A stretch of 24,455 bases of DNA from CAYQDR01 sp964416315 (GTDB lineage Bacteria > Methylomirabilota > Methylomirabilia > Rokubacteriales > DASRDR01): contig CAYQDR010000071.1 in the NCBI GenBank assembly GCA_964416315.1, positions 1-24,455 on the forward strand. Reading direction: 5' to 3'. The notes beneath the pieces were generated by a model. That model had not been told where the DNA came from and did not search any database. It saw only the letters and a program-made list of their open reading frames with translations. Shown here in pieces: positions 9,356 through 17,502 of this stretch. The translations under genes and the position numbers were made by a program. Positions within the stretch are counted from its first letter, which is position 1, and the number at the start of each line of letters is the position of its first letter.

Positions 9356-9428
9356 CCTGGGTCGGGCGGCACGCTCGGCCAAGGCCCTCCACGGCGGTCC
9401 TTTCAGCTGGCCGCATGTATCCCACGTC

Positions 9429-10085
9429 TCACAGCGACCCCTTGGTGGAGAGGATGCCCGGGATCCGCGGGTTCACGCGCGAGGCCTCCGCCAGCGCGCG
9501 GCCGAACGCCTTGAAGATCGCCTCGGCGATGTGGTGGAGGTTCTCCCCGTAGTGGAGGTTGACGTGGACATTCACCATCGCGTTCATCGCGAACGCGCGG
9601 AAGAAGTCCTTGAGGAGGTCCAGGTCGAAGCTCCCGACCTTCGTCTTCGTGAGCGGCACGTTGAAGGACAGGTACGGCCGCCCGGAGATGTCGACGTGCA
9701 CCGAGGCAAGGGCTTCGTCCATCGGCACGTATGCCGTGCCGAAGCGGACGATGCCGCGCTTGTCGCCGAGCGCCTCGTGGAACGCCTTGCCGAGGCAGAT
9801 GCCCACGTCCTCGACGGTGTGGTGGAGGTCCACCTCCGTGTCCCCGCGGGCGTCCACCTTGAGGTCGAAGAGGCCGTGCCTCCCCATCGCCTCCAGCATG
9901 TGGTTGAGGAAGGGGATCGTCGTCTCGGCCGAGGCCTCGCCGGTTCCGTCCGCGTTGAGCTGAAGCAGCACCTCGGTCTCGCGCGTCTTCCGCTCGACGC
10001 GCGCGACCCGGCCGGCCGCCGGCACGGCCCCGTTCCCCCCGCCGGGGCCCCGCCCCCTGCCACCCCGCCGCCGTCGCCGTCCCAT
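9429..10085 (-). CDS. hisB: imidazoleglycerol-phosphate dehydratase
   Basis: This enzyme dehydrates imidazole glycerol phosphate to imidazole acetol phosphate. The manganese-binding histidine/glutamate motifs of the duplicated fold are intact: FLNHMLEAMGRHGLFDL, VDLHHTVEDVGICLG and ENLHHIAEAIFKAFGRAL. The 218-residue product is about 20 residues longer than usual because of a basic, glycine-rich N-terminal tail (MGRRRRRGGRGRG...) before the core start RVERKTRETEVLLQLN. The ATG at 10085 is chosen because of a strong GGAGG five bases upstream; an internal GTG (GCC-GTG-CCG) is the alternative. It is monofunctional, with no histidinol-phosphatase domain. The hisD TAG lies two bases upstream. HisC, needed for the next step, is absent from the window. 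Confidence 0.95.
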   Translation of the reverse strand: MGRRRRRGGRGRGPGGGNGAVPAAGRVARVERKTRETEVLLQLNADGTGEASAETTIPFLNHMLEAMGRHGLFDLKVDARGDTEVDLHHTVEDVGICLGKAFHEALGDKRGIVRFGTAYVPMDEALASVHVDISGRPYLSFNVPLTKTKVGSFDLDLLKDFFRAFAMNAMVNVHVNLHYGENLHHIAEAIFKAFGRALAEASRVNPRIPGILSTKGSL

Positions 10086-10087
10086 GG

Positions 10088-11395
10088 CTACCTCCCTCCC
10101 TCTCCGTCCGCCTGCACGCGCACCCGGGCCGCCTCCGCGTGGCCCTGGAGCCCTTCGGCCGTCGCGAGCTGGGCCAGATGCGGCCAGGCCGCCCTGAGGC
10201 CGGCCGCCGAGTAGTGGATGAGGCTCGAGCGCTTGACGAAGTCCTCGACCGAGAGCCCGGAGGCGAAGCGCGCCGTGGCGCCCGTGGGGAGGACGTGGTT
10301 GGGGCCCGCGAGGTAGTCCCCCACGACCTCGGGGGTGTCGGGCCCGAGGAAGATCGCCCCGGCGTGGCGCACCCTCCCGAGCCACGTGAACGGATCGGCC
10401 ACGTAGAGCTCGAGGTGCTCCGGGGCCAACCGGTTCGCGATCTCGACGGCCTCCGCCAGATCACGCGTCAGGACGACGGCGCCATGCGCGCGCACGGCCG
10501 CCTCGGCGATCGCCGCGCGGGGCAGCCGCGGGCACTGCCGTGCGACCTCCGCCCGGACCGCCTCGGCCAGTGGCGGCGTGTCGGTGAGGCAGACCGCCCG
10601 CGCCATCGGGTCATGCTCGGCCTGTGCCAGGAGGTCCGCCGCCACGTGGGCCGCCGTCGCGCCGGCGTCGGCCACGACGACGACCTCGCTCGGACCCGCC
10701 AGGAGGTCGATCCCCACCTCGCCGAAGACGAGCCGCTTGGCGAGCGCTACGTAGATGTTCCCGGGGCCCACGATCTTGTCCACACGGCGGATCGTCGCCG
10801 TACCGTAGGCGAGCGCCGCGATCGCCTGGGCGCCGCCGACCTTGTAGGCCTCCGTCGCCCCTGCGAGCCGGGCCACGCCGAGGACCATGGGGTTGAGCCG
10901 CCCGTCGGGCCCCGGCGGCGAGACGACGACGAGCTCCCGGACGCCGGCCACCCGGGCCGGGACCAGGTTCATGAGGACCGTGGAGGGGTACGCGGCACCG
11001 CCACCGGGAACGTAGCAGCCCACCCGCTCGAGGGGCGTGACCTGCTGCCCGACGAGCGAGCCGTGCTCGTCCCGCACCCACCACGAGCGCGGCAGCTGGT
11101 GCCGGTGGAAGGCCTCGATGCGGCGGGCGGCCTCCGCGAGGGCCGGCCGCACCTCCTCGGGCACGACCGCCGCCGCCCACTCGGCCTCGCCGACCCGGAG
11201 CTCCCCGGCCGAGAGCTCCACGCCGTCGAAGCGCTTGGTCAGCTCGCAGAGCGCCGCGTCGCCGTGCCGCCGGACCTCGTCCACGATCGCCTGGACGCGC
11301 GCCAGGATGTCGACGGCCGCCGCGGTGTGCGGACGCGCCAGGGCCTGCACGACGCCCTCCTGGCCGAGCTCGGCGGTCCGGAGGAGCCGGATCAC
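10088..11395 (-). CDS. hisD: histidinol dehydrogenase
   Basis: HisD performs the last two steps of histidine synthesis, oxidising L-histidinol to histidine with two NAD+. The 435-residue product matches the family length. Visible signatures are VGCYVPGGGAAYPSTVLMN, VGPGNIYVALAKRLVFG, DLLAGPSEVVVVAD, the zinc-site stretch LLAQAEHDP, the catalytic Glu-His in RLAPEHLELY, and GPNHVLPTGATARFASGLSVEDF. The start is the GTG at 11395, overlapping the hisG TGA as GTGA; homology begins immediately after. The longer open frame upstream is a shadow of hisG. Confidence 0.97.
   Translation of the reverse strand: MIRLLRTAELGQEGVVQALARPHTAAAVDILARVQAIVDEVRRHGDAALCELTKRFDGVELSAGELRVGEAEWAAAVVPEEVRPALAEAARRIEAFHRHQLPRSWWVRDEHGSLVGQQVTPLERVGCYVPGGGAAYPSTVLMNLVPARVAGVRELVVVSPPGPDGRLNPMVLGVARLAGATEAYKVGGAQAIAALAYGTATIRRVDKIVGPGNIYVALAKRLVFGEVGIDLLAGPSEVVVVADAGATAAHVAADLLAQAEHDPMARAVCLTDTPPLAEAVRAEVARQCPRLPRAAIAEAAVRAHGAVVLTRDLAEAVEIANRLAPEHLELYVADPFTWLGRVRHAGAIFLGPDTPEVVGDYLAGPNHVLPTGATARFASGLSVEDFVKRSSLIHYSAAGLRAAWPHLAQLATAEGLQGHAEAARVRVQADGEGGR
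10091..10095 (-). promoter_or_regulatory. strong ribosome binding site deciding the hisB start
   Basis: Minus-strand GGAGG within GGGAGGGAGGT lies five bases before the ATG at 10085, inside the last codons of hisD. It is among the strongest ribosome sites seen here and argues that the basic N-terminal tail of HisB is translated. Confidence 0.7.
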
Positions 11396-12039
11396 CGGGC
11401 CACCCCCGCCCGGAGCTCCTCGAGGAAGCGACTGACCGCCTGGTAGGCGGTCTTCTGCGCCGCGCGATTGACGATGAGCCGCGCGGTCGAGCGGAGGATC
11501 TCGGCCACCTCGACGAGCCCGTTCGCGCGGAGGGTCTCGCCCGACTGGACGAGGTCCACGATCCGCTCGGCGAGCCCGACGAGGGGGGCCAGCTCGATGG
11601 AGCCGTCCAGCCGGACGACCTCGACCTGGATCCCCCGCTCCGAGAAGTAGCGTCGCGTGAGGTTCGGGTACTTCGTCGCCACGCGGACCCAACTCCACTT
11701 CGCCGGGTCGTCCCGTTCCCAGAGCGCCTTCGGCTCCGCGACCACGAGCCGGCAGTGCCCGAAGCCGAGGTCGAGCGGCTCGTAGACGTCCGGCTCCTGC
11801 TCGAGCAGGATGTCCTTGCCCACGATGCCGAGGTCCGCGGCGCCGTATTCGACGTACGTCGGCACGTCCGCCGGCTTGAGCACCAGCAGGCGCAAGCCCC
11901 GCGCCGCGTCGGTGAAGATGAGTCGCCGCGACTCGTCCGGCGGGATGCCGTCCACCCCGGCGCGGCGCAGCAGCTCGAGGGCCGGGCGGAGCAGCCGGCC
12001 CTTCGGGAGGGCCAGTGTCAGGGGGCGCGCGGCCGTCAC
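11392..12039 (-). CDS. hisG: ATP phosphoribosyltransferase, short form
   Basis: HisG condenses ATP and PRPP in the first committed step of histidine synthesis. The 215-residue product is the short form, which lacks the C-terminal ACT-like regulatory domain of long HisG. Motifs include LALPKGRLLRPALELLRRAG at the N-terminus, EYGAADLGIVGKDILLE, VATKYPNLTRRYF, and GSIELAPLVGLAERIVDLVQSGETL around the PRPP site. Characterised short forms act with HisZ, a HisRS-like regulatory subunit, which is not in this window. The start is the GTG at 12039, formed by the last bases of repeat copy B; upstream codons read through the repeat. HisG and hisD overlap by GTGA. Confidence 0.95.
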   Translation of the reverse strand: MTAARPLTLALPKGRLLRPALELLRRAGVDGIPPDESRRLIFTDAARGLRLLVLKPADVPTYVEYGAADLGIVGKDILLEQEPDVYEPLDLGFGHCRLVVAEPKALWERDDPAKWSWVRVATKYPNLTRRYFSERGIQVEVVRLDGSIELAPLVGLAERIVDLVQSGETLRANGLVEVAEILRSTARLIVNRAAQKTAYQAVSRFLEELRAGVAR

Positions 12040-12090
12040 CCGAGACCCCCCACACCCCCGCCCCCTCCCACCCTTCGGGGGGAGGGGAGG
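12037..12090. repeat. GC-rich intergenic hairpin repeat, copy B (partial, before hisG)
   Basis: This copy shares the left end (CACCCGAGACCCCCCACAC on the plus strand) and hairpin core of copy A. The stem is CCCCTCCC (12062-12069) with GGGAGGGG (12080-12087) plus inner CCC/GGG around TTC. It lacks the right-hand GACACGGG-TGTCTCAT end. It abuts the hisG GTG start, just as copy A abuts the cysS ATG. A 50-base non-repeat stretch (12091-12140) separates it from copy C. Confidence 0.75.
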
Positions 12091-12140
12091 CTGGTGCTCC
12101 GACGGCTGGTCGGCGAGCCGGCGTGGGAGGCCGCTTCGGT

Positions 12141-12245
12141 CATCCGAGACCCCCCGCACCCGCCCTCCCACCCCTCGGGGGGGGGAGGGGAGCCGCCTGC
12201 CGCCTCGTCGCCGTCGCGCGGGCGGGGTGACACGGGGTGTCTCAT
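12141..12245. repeat. GC-rich intergenic hairpin repeat, copy C (after murA)
   Basis: This full-length copy begins CATCCGAGACCCCCCGCAC and ends GACACGGGGTGTCTCAT on the plus strand, matching both ends of copy A. The hairpin core pairs CCCTCCC (12163-12169) with GGGAGGG (12183-12189), flanked by inner C/G runs. The right end is itself a palindrome (GACAC-GGG-GTGTC). The murA TGA stop (12244-12242) lies in its TCTCAT end, as the ispF stop does in copy A. Confidence 0.78.
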
Positions 12246-13495
12246 CCTTCTCGTCGGATGCGAGCGCCCAGCGCCGCGAGCTTCGACTCCATCGCCTCGT
12301 ACCCCCGGTCGAGGTGGTAGACGCGCGAGACCTCGGTGGCCCCGGACGCCGCGAGGCCAGCCAGCACGAGGGAGGCCGAGGCCCGGAGGTCGGTCGCCAT
12401 GACCGGGGCGCCCTGGTAGGCCGGCACGCCCCGGACGACGGCGCGGTGGCCCTCGATCTCGATCGAGGCGCCGAGCCGCCGGAGCTCGGCCGCGTGCATG
12501 AACCGGTTCTCGAAGATCGTTTCGGTGATCACGCTCGAGCCGTCCGCGAGCCCCAGCAGCGCCATCATCTGCGCCTGCATGTCGGTGGCGAAGCCGGGGA
12601 ACGGGTTCGTGACGATGTCCGTCGATCTCGGGCGCCCGTCGGCCCGGACCCGCACCCAGTCGGGCCCCGTGTCGAGCCGCGCCCCCGTGGCCTCGAGCTT
12701 GTCCAGGACCGCCCCGAGGTGGTCCGGGATCGCGTCGTGCACGGTCACGTCCCCGCGCGTGATCGCGCCGGCCACGAGGAACGTCCCGGCCTCGACGCGG
12801 TCCGGGAGGATCCGGTGCCGGGCACCGCCCAGCTCGGGCACACCCTGGATCTCGATCCGTTCCGTGCCAGCGCCGTGGATCCGGGCCCCCATCGCGGTGA
12901 GCAGTCGAGCCAGGTCCGGGACCTCGGGCTCCCGCGCCGCGTTCTCGAGGACGGTCGTCCCCTCGGCGAGCGCCGCCGCCATCATCAGGTTCTCCGTTCC
13001 CGTCACCGTGACCAGATCGAAGACGATCCGGGCCCCCTTGAGCCGCGCCGCCCGCGCCTCGACGTATCCCTGGCTGAGCCGGATCTCGGCTCCGAGCCGC
13101 TCGAGGCCCTTGAGGTGGAGGTCGATCGGCCGGACGCCGATCGCGCAGCCGCCGGGCAGGGCGACGCGGGCCCGACCGGCCCGCGCCACGAGGGGCCCGA
13201 GGACCAGGACCGAGGCGCGCATCTGCGAGACCAGCTCGTACGGCGCCTCGACCGACTCGAGGCGCGGCGTCCGGACGACGGTCGCGGCCTCCTCCTGCCG
13301 GATCTCGGCGCCGAGCCGATGGAGCAGGTCGCGGATCGTCGCCACGTCGGCGAGCCGGGGGACGTTCTCCAACACGACCGGTGCCTCGGAGAGCAGCGAC
13401 GCCGCGAGGAGCGGCAGGGCCGCGTTCTTCGCCGCGCTCACGCGCACCTCACCCCGCAGCGGCACGCCCCCGTCGATGACCAGCCGGGCCGGCAT
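12242..13495 (-). CDS. murA: UDP-N-acetylglucosamine 1-carboxyvinyltransferase
   Basis: MurA transfers enolpyruvate from PEP to UDP-GlcNAc, the first committed step of peptidoglycan synthesis. The 417-residue product has the usual length. The substrate-binding Lys-Asn pair (AAKNAALPLL, 23-24) and the catalytic, fosfomycin-target Cys117 (LPGGCAIGVRPIDLH) are present. The PDRVEAGTF and NPFPGFATDMQAQ motifs follow. The active Cys is not replaced by Asp, so fosfomycin sensitivity at the enzyme level would be expected. The start is the ATG at 13495, sharing ATGA with the prmC stop. It is followed by repeat copies C and B before hisG. Confidence 0.98.
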   Translation of the reverse strand: MPARLVIDGGVPLRGEVRVSAAKNAALPLLAASLLSEAPVVLENVPRLADVATIRDLLHRLGAEIRQEEAATVVRTPRLESVEAPYELVSQMRASVLVLGPLVARAGRARVALPGGCAIGVRPIDLHLKGLERLGAEIRLSQGYVEARAARLKGARIVFDLVTVTGTENLMMAAALAEGTTVLENAAREPEVPDLARLLTAMGARIHGAGTERIEIQGVPELGGARHRILPDRVEAGTFLVAGAITRGDVTVHDAIPDHLGAVLDKLEATGARLDTGPDWVRVRADGRPRSTDIVTNPFPGFATDMQAQMMALLGLADGSSVITETIFENRFMHAAELRRLGASIEIEGHRAVVRGVPAYQGAPVMATDLRASASLVLAGLAASGATEVSRVYHLDRGYEAMESKLAALGARIRREG

Positions 13496-14400
13496 CAGCG
13501 CACCTCCGTCTCGAGCACGCGCTCATACCCCAGGAGATCCCGGTGGAACACGGGCGGGCCGTACCGAACATCGCGGTCGAGGACGGCCCGCAGCGCGGGC
13601 GCGTGGTCGTGCCCGATCTCGAGGAGGACGCGTCCGCCCGGCCGCGCGTACGCGGGCGCCTCGGCCAGGATGCGCGCGATGACGGCGAGGCCTGTCGGCC
13701 CGCCGTCCAGGGCGAGTGGCGGCTCCCAGTCCCGCACCTCCAGCGGCAGCGTGGCGAGCGCCGGGCGGGCGATGTAGGGTGGGTTGGCGACCACGAGGTC
13801 GCACGCGCGCGCGAGCCCCCGGCCCGCGAGCGGCGCGACGAGGTCGCCCTCCAGGACCACCACGCGATCCGCGAGCCCGAGCCGCTCGACGTTCAGCCGC
13901 CCCCACCGGGCGGCCTCACCCGATAGCTCCACCGCCCAGACCGAGAGCCCCGGGCGCTCCCGGGCGAGGGCGCAGGCGATCGCCCCCGAGCCGGTGCCGA
14001 GGTCGAGCGCCACGCCCGCCCCCGCCGGTGCCAGGGCGAGCGCGCGCTCGACGAGGAGCTCGGTCTCGGGCCGCGGAATGAAGACGCCCGGGCCGACGGC
14101 GAGCCGTATGGCGCGGAACTCTTCCACCCCCAGGATGTACTGGAGCGGCTCGTGGCCCGCTCGCCGTCCGAGGAGCGCCTCGAAGCGCGCGACCGCCGTC
14201 GTATCGAGCTCGCGCGCCCCGTCAAGATGGAGCGCGAGCCGCGTCACGCCCAGGACCTGGGCCAGGAGCAGCTCCGCGTCCTGGCGGGCGGTCGCGATCC
14301 CCGCGGCCCGCAGGCGGGCCGCGCCGTCCCGGAGCAGGCGGCCGACCCCGAGCGTCCCGCCGGCCGCGGGAGGCATCGCCGCGGGCTGCCCCCGCGTCAC
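13495..14400 (-). CDS. prmC: peptide chain release factor N5-glutamine methyltransferase PrmC (HemK)
   Basis: PrmC uses SAM to methylate the glutamine of the GGQ motif in release factors, including the RF1 encoded just upstream. The 301-residue product has an N-terminal helical RF-binding domain (about 1-95). The Rossmann methyltransferase domain has the SAM motif DLGTGSGAIACALA (near 133) and the catalytic NPPY (about 207-210). The start is the GTG at 14400, overlapping the prfA TGA; an internal ATG at the MPPAAGG position is a possible alternative. It overlaps murA by ATGA. The prfA-prmC pairing puts enzyme and substrate in one transcript. Confidence 0.96.
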   Translation of the reverse strand: MTRGQPAAMPPAAGGTLGVGRLLRDGAARLRAAGIATARQDAELLLAQVLGVTRLALHLDGARELDTTAVARFEALLGRRAGHEPLQYILGVEEFRAIRLAVGPGVFIPRPETELLVERALALAPAGAGVALDLGTGSGAIACALARERPGLSVWAVELSGEAARWGRLNVERLGLADRVVVLEGDLVAPLAGRGLARACDLVVANPPYIARPALATLPLEVRDWEPPLALDGGPTGLAVIARILAEAPAYARPGGRVLLEIGHDHAPALRAVLDRDVRYGPPVFHRDLLGYERVLETEVR

Positions 14401-15467
14401 GACCCCACCGACTCGAGCTGCGCCGCGCGCTCGGATTCGAGCAGGGCGTCGACCAGCTCGTCCAGGTCGCCCTCGAGGACGTCCGAGAGCCGGTGCAGCG
14501 TCAGCCCGATCCGATGGTCCGTCACGCGGGCCTGCGGGAAGTTGTAGGTCCGGATGCGCTCGCTCCGCTCCCCGGTGCCGACCTGGCTCCGCCGGTCAGC
14601 GGCGATCTGCGAGCGCTGCTCCTCCTGGGCGCGCCCGAGCAGCCGCGCGCGCAGGACGCGCATCGCCTTGGCCCGGTTCTTCAGCTGCGAGCGCTCGTCC
14701 TGGCACGTCACGACGAGGCCGGTCGGCAGATGGGTGATCCGCACCGCCGAGTCGGTCGTGTTGACGCCCTGCCCGCCCGGGCCCGAGGAGCGGTAGACGT
14801 CGACCTTCAGGTCTCTGTCGTCGACCCGGACCTCCACCTCCTCGGCCTCGGGCAGCACGGCGACCGTGACGGTCGAGGTGTGGATGCGCCCGGCCGACTC
14901 GGTGACCGGGATCCGCTGGACCCGGTGGACGCCGCGCTCGAACTTGAGCCGGCTCCAGGCGCCCTTGCCGTGGATGGCCAGGATGACCTCCTTGAAGCCG
15001 CCCTGCCCGGTCGGATGGCTGTCCATGACCTCGACCCGCCAGCCCTGGCGCTCCGCGTACTTCGTGTACATCCGGGCGAGGTTCGCCGCGAAGAGGGCGG
15101 CCTCGTCGCCCCCCGCCCCCGCCCGGATCTCGCACAAGACGTTCTTCTCGTCGGCGGGATCCCGGGGCAGCAGGAGCGTGCGGAGGCGGCGCTCGAGCCC
15201 GGCCTCGCGCTCCTGCAGCGCCGCCAGCTCTGACGCGGCCAGCTCCCGGAGCTCCGCGTCGGGATCCTCGGCGAGGATGTGCTGCGCCTCCTGGATGCGC
15301 GCGAGGACCTGCTTGTACTCGCCGAAGGCGACCACGACCGCTTCGAGCTCCGCCCGCGTCTTGGCGAGCCGTGCGTACTCGGCATGCGCACCGGCGTGCG
15401 CGGAGGCGGCGAGTTGCCGTCCCAGCTCCTCGTAGCGCGCCTCGATCTGCCGGAGCTTATCGAACAT
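14397..15467 (-). CDS. prfA: peptide chain release factor 1
   Basis: RF1 recognises UAA and UAG and triggers release of the finished protein. The 356-residue length is typical. A coiled N-terminal domain precedes the codon-recognition tripeptide, here PVT in RIPVTESAGRIHTS (about residue 187), a conservative variant of PAT that identifies RF1 rather than RF2 (SPF). The catalytic GGQ is in SGPGGQGVNTTDSAVR (about residue 231), the target of PrmC. The start is the ATG at 15467; the ribosome site is weak (GAGG). Upstream, 152 bases separate it from rpmE with no clear promoter or terminator. Confidence 0.97.
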   Translation of the reverse strand: MFDKLRQIEARYEELGRQLAASAHAGAHAEYARLAKTRAELEAVVVAFGEYKQVLARIQEAQHILAEDPDAELRELAASELAALQEREAGLERRLRTLLLPRDPADEKNVLCEIRAGAGGDEAALFAANLARMYTKYAERQGWRVEVMDSHPTGQGGFKEVILAIHGKGAWSRLKFERGVHRVQRIPVTESAGRIHTSTVTVAVLPEAEEVEVRVDDRDLKVDVYRSSGPGGQGVNTTDSAVRITHLPTGLVVTCQDERSQLKNRAKAMRVLRARLLGRAQEEQRSQIAADRRSQVGTGERSERIRTYNFPQARVTDHRIGLTLHRLSDVLEGDLDELVDALLESERAAQLESVGS

Positions 15468-15619
15468 GGCTGGGCCTCACGCGGGCCTGCGTTCGCGGCG
15501 GGTGGGGGTCACGAGCCGAATGAACCGCGGCGCGCGGTGGGGCGGCTCGGTCCGGGTGCCGCATGGGGCGGGCGCCGCCGGGGAGGCGTTCCCTGCGCGT
15601 GCCGTGTCCGGGGGGTGCC

Positions 15620-15826
15620 TTACGCCTTCTTCCGGGCGTACTTCCGCTGGAAGCGCTCGACCCGCCCCGCCGTGTCCACCAGCTTCTGCTTGCCCGTGAA
15701 GAACGGGTGACACTTCGAGCAGATCTCGACCCGGATCTGGGGCCGCGTGGAACGTGTGTGAATGACCTCGCCACAGGCGCAGGTGATGGTGGTCTCCACG
15801 TACTCGGGATGGATCGCCGCCTTCAC
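15620..15826 (-). CDS. rpmE: 50S ribosomal protein L31 (zinc-binding form)
   Basis: L31 joins the central protuberance of the large subunit. The 68-residue product has the four-cysteine zinc set Cys16, Cys18, Cys36 and Cys39 (CACG...CSKCHP), so it is the zinc-containing type. The family C-terminus FFTGKQKLVDTAGRVERFQRKYA is present. The start is the GTG at 15826, which gives the standard N-terminus (KAAIHPEY) and has a strong GGGGAGG seven bases upstream. It follows rho, a neighbour relationship seen in many bacteria. Confidence 0.96.
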   Translation of the reverse strand: MKAAIHPEYVETTITCACGEVIHTRSTRPQIRVEICSKCHPFFTGKQKLVDTAGRVERFQRKYARKKA

Positions 15827-15864
15827 GTAAAGCCTCCCCGACAAAGGAGAATGAGAACGTGGAT

Positions 15865-15894
15865 ATCTTACCACAGGATGCCGGCGAACGCGAA
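15865..15894 (-). promoter_or_regulatory. candidate promoter of rpmE-prfA-prmC-murA
   Basis: A minus-strand -10 TAAGAT (15870-15865) sits 18 bases after a weak -35 TTCGCG (15894-15889). The stretch is locally AT-rich against a very GC-rich background. It would give a leader of about 30 bases before the rpmE GTG. The -35 matches only three of six consensus bases. Confidence 0.45.
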
Positions 15895-15952
15895 CGCAGG
15901 GCGCGGCGCGCGCGGCGCCGGCGGACGCGGGGGAGCGCCCCTTTCGGGCCTC

Positions 15953-17338
<1,386 letters not shown>

Positions 17339-17426
17339 GGCGTCGATTCGCTCCTTTGAGAGATCACGCGGCGAGGACCGTCAGGGGATTGCGTGTCCGG
17401 CGGCGTCACGCTCAGCCTGAGCCTAT

Positions 17427-17456
17427 CGTATAGCACCCGACCGCCGTCCTTGTCAA
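17427..17456 (-). promoter_or_regulatory. sigma-70-type promoter of rho
   Basis: On the minus strand a perfect -35 TTGACA (17456-17451) is followed after 18 bases by -10 TATACG (17432-17427). The predicted transcript would have a leader of about 80 bases. A small hairpin GCTCA-GGC-TGAGC lies at 17422-17410, near the predicted start. Rho represses its own gene through leader termination in E. coli; whether that happens here is unknown. Confidence 0.75.
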
Positions 17457-17502
17457 CTTTCCCGGCCGGGGGGTACCGGCGGGCGGCTCCGGGCGGGCCC
17501 CA

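Noticed and set aside
12036..12245. 69-codon minus-strand frame across repeat copies C and B
   Set aside because: It is composed almost entirely of repeat sequence giving Pro/Gly/Arg-rich peptide. It is treated as repeat, with only a possible scar noted as a finding.
15468..15619. Regulatory element or small gene between rpmE and prfA
   Set aside because: No convincing promoter, strong hairpin or conserved peptide could be seen in these 152 bases.
17457..17502. GC-rich palindromes after the SurA-like gene as an intrinsic terminator
   Set aside because: Stems are short (about 5 bp) and no T tract follows on the coding strand.
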